Source: Clostridiaceae bacterium AF10-41
GTDB taxonomy: Bacteria > Bacillota > Clostridia > Clostridiales > Clostridiaceae
Direction of reading: 5' to 3'
NCBI GenBank assembly: GCA_027686065.1
Contig: JAQCTH010000006.1
Coordinates: 30,835 to 94,834, forward strand
Length of the DNA stretch: 64,000 nt
The notes beneath the pieces are model-generated. The model worked only from the letters and a program-made list of their open reading frames with translations, was not told the DNA's origin and did not search any database. This document shows positions 61,027 to 64,000 of this stretch, piece after piece (position 1 is the stretch's first letter; each line of letters starts with the position of its first letter). Both the position numbers and the translations under genes were made by a program.

Positions 61027-61713
61027 TTAATCTTCTATTCCTAATACTAACTTAGTTTTGTTTAATAATCTATCTCTTAATTCATTATTCTTGTTTTCAT
61101 TAGCGAACCACCAATCATGATATTGTTCACAAAACTCTCTATAGATATAATTTATATCATCTTTATGTTCAACCTCTAAAATATTACACATGATTTCACT
61201 ATTCATATTAATACACTCATAAAATCTATTAAATAGTTCACTCATCCTTTCATTATAAAATTTAGATATTGTGTCTGTTGTAAATTTTTTGTTAGGCATT
61301 ATCATTACTACTGTGCTTCTACCTTTCTTCTTTCCACGTCCAAAATATGAAGGTTCACTGTTATCTTCTTCTAAAGTGAATATTACCTTATTTTCATCTA
61401 TACAATCTCCTTCTATTGATAGATTGTAACATTCAATATTATACTCTTTTAATATATCTCTACACTTTTCTAATTGAATACTTAAAGCAGTACTTTTTTT
61501 ATTATCACTTTTAAACTTTAAAGTTACATTTTTATATATTGAATTTTCAAAATTAAACTCTTCATAATCTAATACAGATTCTGCATTATAAATAATTTTA
61601 AACTTGTAACTTTTATCTATATTAAACTCATCCTTATGTGATTCTATACCCCCCCTAAACTTCTGTGATACTCTTTCATCAAAAATATGGATATTTTCTA
61701 AACTTATTTCCAT
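61027..61713 (-). CDS. Unknown protein of the island
   Basis: About 228 residues from the ATG of MEISLENIHIF, which has GGGAGGT 7 bases upstream. Not recognised. The N-terminal half is beta-rich (YKFKIIYNAESVLDYEEFNF), the middle holds a basic stretch FGRGKKKGRSTVVMIMP, and the C-terminal half is helical. No membrane segment. It follows the HTH/coiled-coil gene by 42 bases and is probably in one operon with it. Confidence 0.6.
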   Translation of the reverse strand: MEISLENIHIFDERVSQKFRGGIESHKDEFNIDKSYKFKIIYNAESVLDYEEFNFENSIYKNVTLKFKSDNKKSTALSIQLEKCRDILKEYNIECYNLSIEGDCIDENKVIFTLEEDNSEPSYFGRGKKKGRSTVVMIMPNKKFTTDTISKFYNERMSELFNRFYECINMNSEIMCNILEVEHKDDINYIYREFCEQYHDWWFANENKNNELRDRLLNKTKLVLGIED

Positions 61714-61755
61714 CAACTTAACCTCCCAAGGCATTAATAAATATTAAAAATACAT

Positions 61756-62913
61756 CTACCACCAACACTCATCATCACTATCTTGAAATTTAACATCATA
61801 CAAATTATCATTATATTTTTTACCAAGCAACTCATCATGTTTCTGATTAATTGGATTTAGCCACTCTATTTTCTCTCTTGCCCATTCTATATAGCTACAA
61901 ATCTTATCTCTTTTTTCATTGTCTATAATATTGGTTATCCCTTTTTCTAATTCCCTTATATATTCTTCCATTTTAACTGATAATATATAATTTTCAGCAC
62001 ATACTTTTAATTCATCTATTTTTTTCATATCATACTCTTGTCTCTTCTTTAGTTTTCTTTTTTCAATCTCTTGCTGCCTCCTTACTTCATCTTCTCTTGC
62101 TCTCTTTTCCTTCTTAACTCTAATAATTTCAGCAGTATCAATAACCGTAATTATAAAATCACCTATCATCTCTTCTAACTTTTTATTACTTAAATCTCTC
62201 CAATTTTTCCTTGGAGCTTCATAATCATCAATAAATAATGTTAATTCTCCAGAGTACTTATAGTCATATGCTGGATTCCAATAAGAATCTTTATCAGTTT
62301 TTATATGTTCAACCCTAACGAGCTTTTCCTTTAAACCAATTTTAACTTCTTCTTTTCCTATACATACCCTAGTATCTTTATCTTTACTTTTTATCTGAAA
62401 TCCTAACGCTTCTAGATTTTTCAAAATTGTATTCATTAGCCTAATAGCTCTGCTTCTTAATTCATTTGATACTTTTAAATCTATATTCTTAGCTCTACCA
62501 TCTCTTAGCATATCTCTATTATCACTATAGAACTTGATTTCCTTAAGCAATGGATGTGGTTTATATAATTTTTCAGGAACTTTTATATTATTACAAAATT
62601 CTAATACTTTATTTTTTTCATCTTCTTCCATATGTTTTAATCTGTCATCTTTATTATAAGTAGTTTTTTTGTTATATTCGTATCTTTGTATAACTATCTT
62701 ATTATCGCCATCAAAATTAGGTAATGCTATTCTTTTAGGATTACTTCCATTTCTAACTTTTGTCCAATAACCACTTTGAGGAAATGGGACATTTAACTGC
62801 CTACAATATTTTCTTAAACTTACTTCTGAAATACCATAAGATTTGGCTAAATCCTTCATCTTGATATTCCAAATTTCTTCATATAATTTTTTTCTTTCCA
62901 ATACTATTAACAT
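61756..62913 (-). CDS. HTH and coiled-coil protein of a mobile-island family
   Basis: 385 residues from the ATG of MLIVLERKKLYEEIW behind GGGAGGT. The first 60 residues (ERKKLYEEIWNIKMKDLAKSYGISEVSLRKYCRQLNVPFPQSGYWTKV) are an HTH that recurs across distant bacteria with the ending P-x-x-GYW-x-K. A middle domain of about 150 residues follows, then a long charged coiled coil (RVKKEKRAREDEVRRQQEIEKRKLKKRQEYDMKKI). The function is not established. Its occurrence on islands suggests a regulator or a part of a defence or mobile system. Cotranscribed with the 235-residue gene. Confidence 0.7.
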   Translation of the reverse strand: MLIVLERKKLYEEIWNIKMKDLAKSYGISEVSLRKYCRQLNVPFPQSGYWTKVRNGSNPKRIALPNFDGDNKIVIQRYEYNKKTTYNKDDRLKHMEEDEKNKVLEFCNNIKVPEKLYKPHPLLKEIKFYSDNRDMLRDGRAKNIDLKVSNELRSRAIRLMNTILKNLEALGFQIKSKDKDTRVCIGKEEVKIGLKEKLVRVEHIKTDKDSYWNPAYDYKYSGELTLFIDDYEAPRKNWRDLSNKKLEEMIGDFIITVIDTAEIIRVKKEKRAREDEVRRQQEIEKRKLKKRQEYDMKKIDELKVCAENYILSVKMEEYIRELEKGITNIIDNEKRDKICSYIEWAREKIEWLNPINQKHDELLGKKYNDNLYDVKFQDSDDECWW

Positions 62914-63000
62914 ATTATAAATACCTCCCATAGATACTGCTAAATCTTATATGTATAGTATTGACATTTATATCTAGCTTCCCAACATATTACATAAAAT

Positions 63001-63207
63001 TTATATAGCAATATCTAAGTTTAATGTATTTATATCAAGATTTCTCAACATAAAAGAAGAAAGAGTACCCTTTATAGATACTCCTTCTTCCTTACTTAGA
63101 TAATCTACTAGACTATCATTTATTTTTAGTTTTATTAAATCTATTTCTCTTACTTCATTTATTCTTATTTCTGATAATATCATATGAACCAATTTTTTTT
63201 GTTGCAC
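63001..63207 (-). CDS. Short ORF, intact copy of the repeated 3' end
   Basis: 68 residues with a GTG start and only a weak site (AGGGAAG, distant). Sequence: MQQKKLVHMILSEIRINEVREI continuing to SIKGTLSSFMLRNLDINTLNLDIAI. The same C-terminal 25 residues recur at 63921-64000 and, decayed, at 60816-61020. It may be the C-terminal piece of a longer protein whose front has been lost, or a small antitoxin-like protein. Confidence 0.5.
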   Translation of the reverse strand: MQQKKLVHMILSEIRINEVREIDLIKLKINDSLVDYLSKEEGVSIKGTLSSFMLRNLDINTLNLDIAI

Positions 63208-63302
63208 TTTATTCCAATACTTCCCTAAAATTCTTTCTTATGCTCTTTATGAATTCTTATAATATTTATCTATTATTTAAACTTAAATTTAATATTTACA
63301 AA

Positions 63303-63830
63303 TTACTTTTGTCCTATCCAATCTATATCATCTAATTTTTTTAGTAATTTATTCCATTCATCACCACCTCCCCATTCAATTCTGCCTTTCCTCTCCTCTG
63401 CAAGTCTAAATTCCCATACAGGTTGTTCATCTTTTTTATATTTATCTAACTTATAAAATCTCCATACAAGTCCATTTGTATAAATTACTTGCTTATATGA
63501 GTTAATATGCCCACTTAACTGCTCTAAATGTTTTTCCAAATCTAAATCTTCAGTTACATATTTTACCTCAATTGCTCCAAGAACTTTCGCGTCATTACTC
63601 ATCTCTCTTGTTCTTATTACAAAGTCTGGAAATCCCGAATCACCTATAAACCTTTTAGAAAATTCAGTTCCTCGCCTTGTAGAAACATCTCTTAAAGAAA
63701 TATTCACACCTTGTTTACTGGCCCTAATAATATATGCAATTATTGAATATAAATCACACTCAACACGATTTTGAGCATCTATTAATTCAATCTCCTCTAT
63801 ATATTTTTTAAAATTAATTTCTAATGTCAT
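63303..63830 (-). CDS. PD-(D/E)XK nuclease-like protein
   Basis: 175 residues. FPDFVIRT at about 67-74 and GAIEVKY at about 85-91 give P-D-x18-E-x-K (Asp69, Glu88, Lys90), the catalytic core of PD-(D/E)XK nucleases, with the helix LEKHLEQLSGHINSYKQVIYTNGLVWRFYKL afterwards, as in restriction-related endonuclease domains. It lacks helicase or methylase domains. Alone it could be a stand-alone nuclease of a defence system. AGGTAATAAGCC precedes the ATG. Next genes downstream are the short repeat ORF and the HTH/coiled-coil gene. Confidence 0.7.
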   Translation of the reverse strand: MTLEINFKKYIEEIELIDAQNRVECDLYSIIAYIIRASKQGVNISLRDVSTRRGTEFSKRFIGDSGFPDFVIRTREMSNDAKVLGAIEVKYVTEDLDLEKHLEQLSGHINSYKQVIYTNGLVWRFYKLDKYKKDEQPVWEFRLAEERKGRIEWGGGDEWNKLLKKLDDIDWIGQK

Positions 63831-63920
63831 AGGCTTATTACCTCCAATAAATTCTTTATACTAAAATAATATACCTTCTTATATACTATCCTCAATATTT
63901 TTTCATTTTATTTTTTATTG

Positions 63921-64000
63921 TTATATAGCAATATCTAAATTCAATGTATTTATCCCAATATTTCTTAACATAAATGAAGAAGGAGTACCCTTCATAGATA
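63921..64000 (-). CDS. 3' end of a further copy of the repeat gene (cut by window end)
   Basis: On the minus strand the visible 26 codons read SMKGTPSSFMLRNIGINTLNLDIAI followed by TAA (63921-63923). The match with the ending of the ORF at 63001 is 21 of 25 residues (differences at the Ile/Met, Leu/Pro, Leu/Ile and Asp/Gly positions). The gene continues beyond the window, so its full length should show whether 63001-63207 is a truncated copy. Confidence 0.7.
   Translation of the reverse strand, partial: SMKGTPSSFMLRNIGINTLNLDIAI

Overview
The window is AT-rich DNA from a spore-forming, low-GC Firmicute, almost certainly Clostridium in the strict sense. The reasons are strong AGGAGG ribosome sites, a SleC-like spore cortex-lytic protein beside a GH25 muramidase, rubredoxin, a CD3324-type small protein, and many Bce-type and WYL-type regulators. 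The species cannot be fixed from the sequence alone.

Left end, 1-7543: a mobile element of the integrative mobilizable type. It carries a MobP-type relaxase (cut by the window edge), a MobC/RHH accessory protein, an oriT with an IncP-like nic sequence, a DnaD-like replication protein, an excisionase-like HTH protein, an XRE repressor facing paired operator dyads, and a tyrosine integrase that is frameshifted and has lost its start. Next to it lies a GNAT-FRG-unknown three-gene operon that looks like cargo, possibly defensive. It ends just before a tRNA-Arg(CCT) gene, a plausible integration boundary.

Middle, 7700-36400: mostly chromosomal housekeeping and accessory genes. They include a staygreen-family protein, PlsC, a degenerate Fic-fold protein with a winged helix, a DbpA-type DEAD-box helicase, rubredoxin, an orphan adenine methyltransferase, spore peptidoglycan enzymes, a PHP phosphoesterase and a DnaQ-like exonuclease. 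An amino-sugar locus (RpiR regulator, NanE, PTS EIICB) has a well-resolved promoter and operator, and a GH20 hexosaminidase lies a few kb away. Further on come TipA-like MerR, cytidine deaminase, an EF-G-binding FusB-like protein, Crp/Fnr, a TelA/XpaC pair, a duplicated small-repeat protein, flavodoxin, and a UvrA-like ABC protein coupled to a regulator with two MerR heads.

36900-51440: an envelope-stress or antibiotic-export block. Two BceRSAB-type modules point away from each other. Between them sit a divergent ABC exporter and an XRE-type regulator fused to a cobalamin-binding domain with the W-x9-EH and ExHxxG signatures of CarH photoreceptors. A DHFR/RibD-like enzyme with a divergent WYL regulator is also there. 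The second Bce module contains a frameshifted exported accessory protein.

51600-57500: small regulatory and enzyme genes (MGMT, PNPOx-like, AraC and GyrI as separate genes, DUF1761, YdeI-like, WYL regulator) with several decayed relatives. TGACA/TGTCA boxes recur at the WYL loci.

57780-64000: an accessory island, all on the minus strand. It holds a Cys-rich unknown, an XRE-ImmA/IrrE protease with a DUF5986-like partner, an HTH/coiled-coil protein, a PD-(D/E)XK nuclease-like protein, and three copies (one intact short ORF, one decayed, one cut by the window edge) of the same gene 3' end. This island and the FRG operon are the best places to look for undescribed systems; the XRE-cobalamin regulator is the most specific single find.
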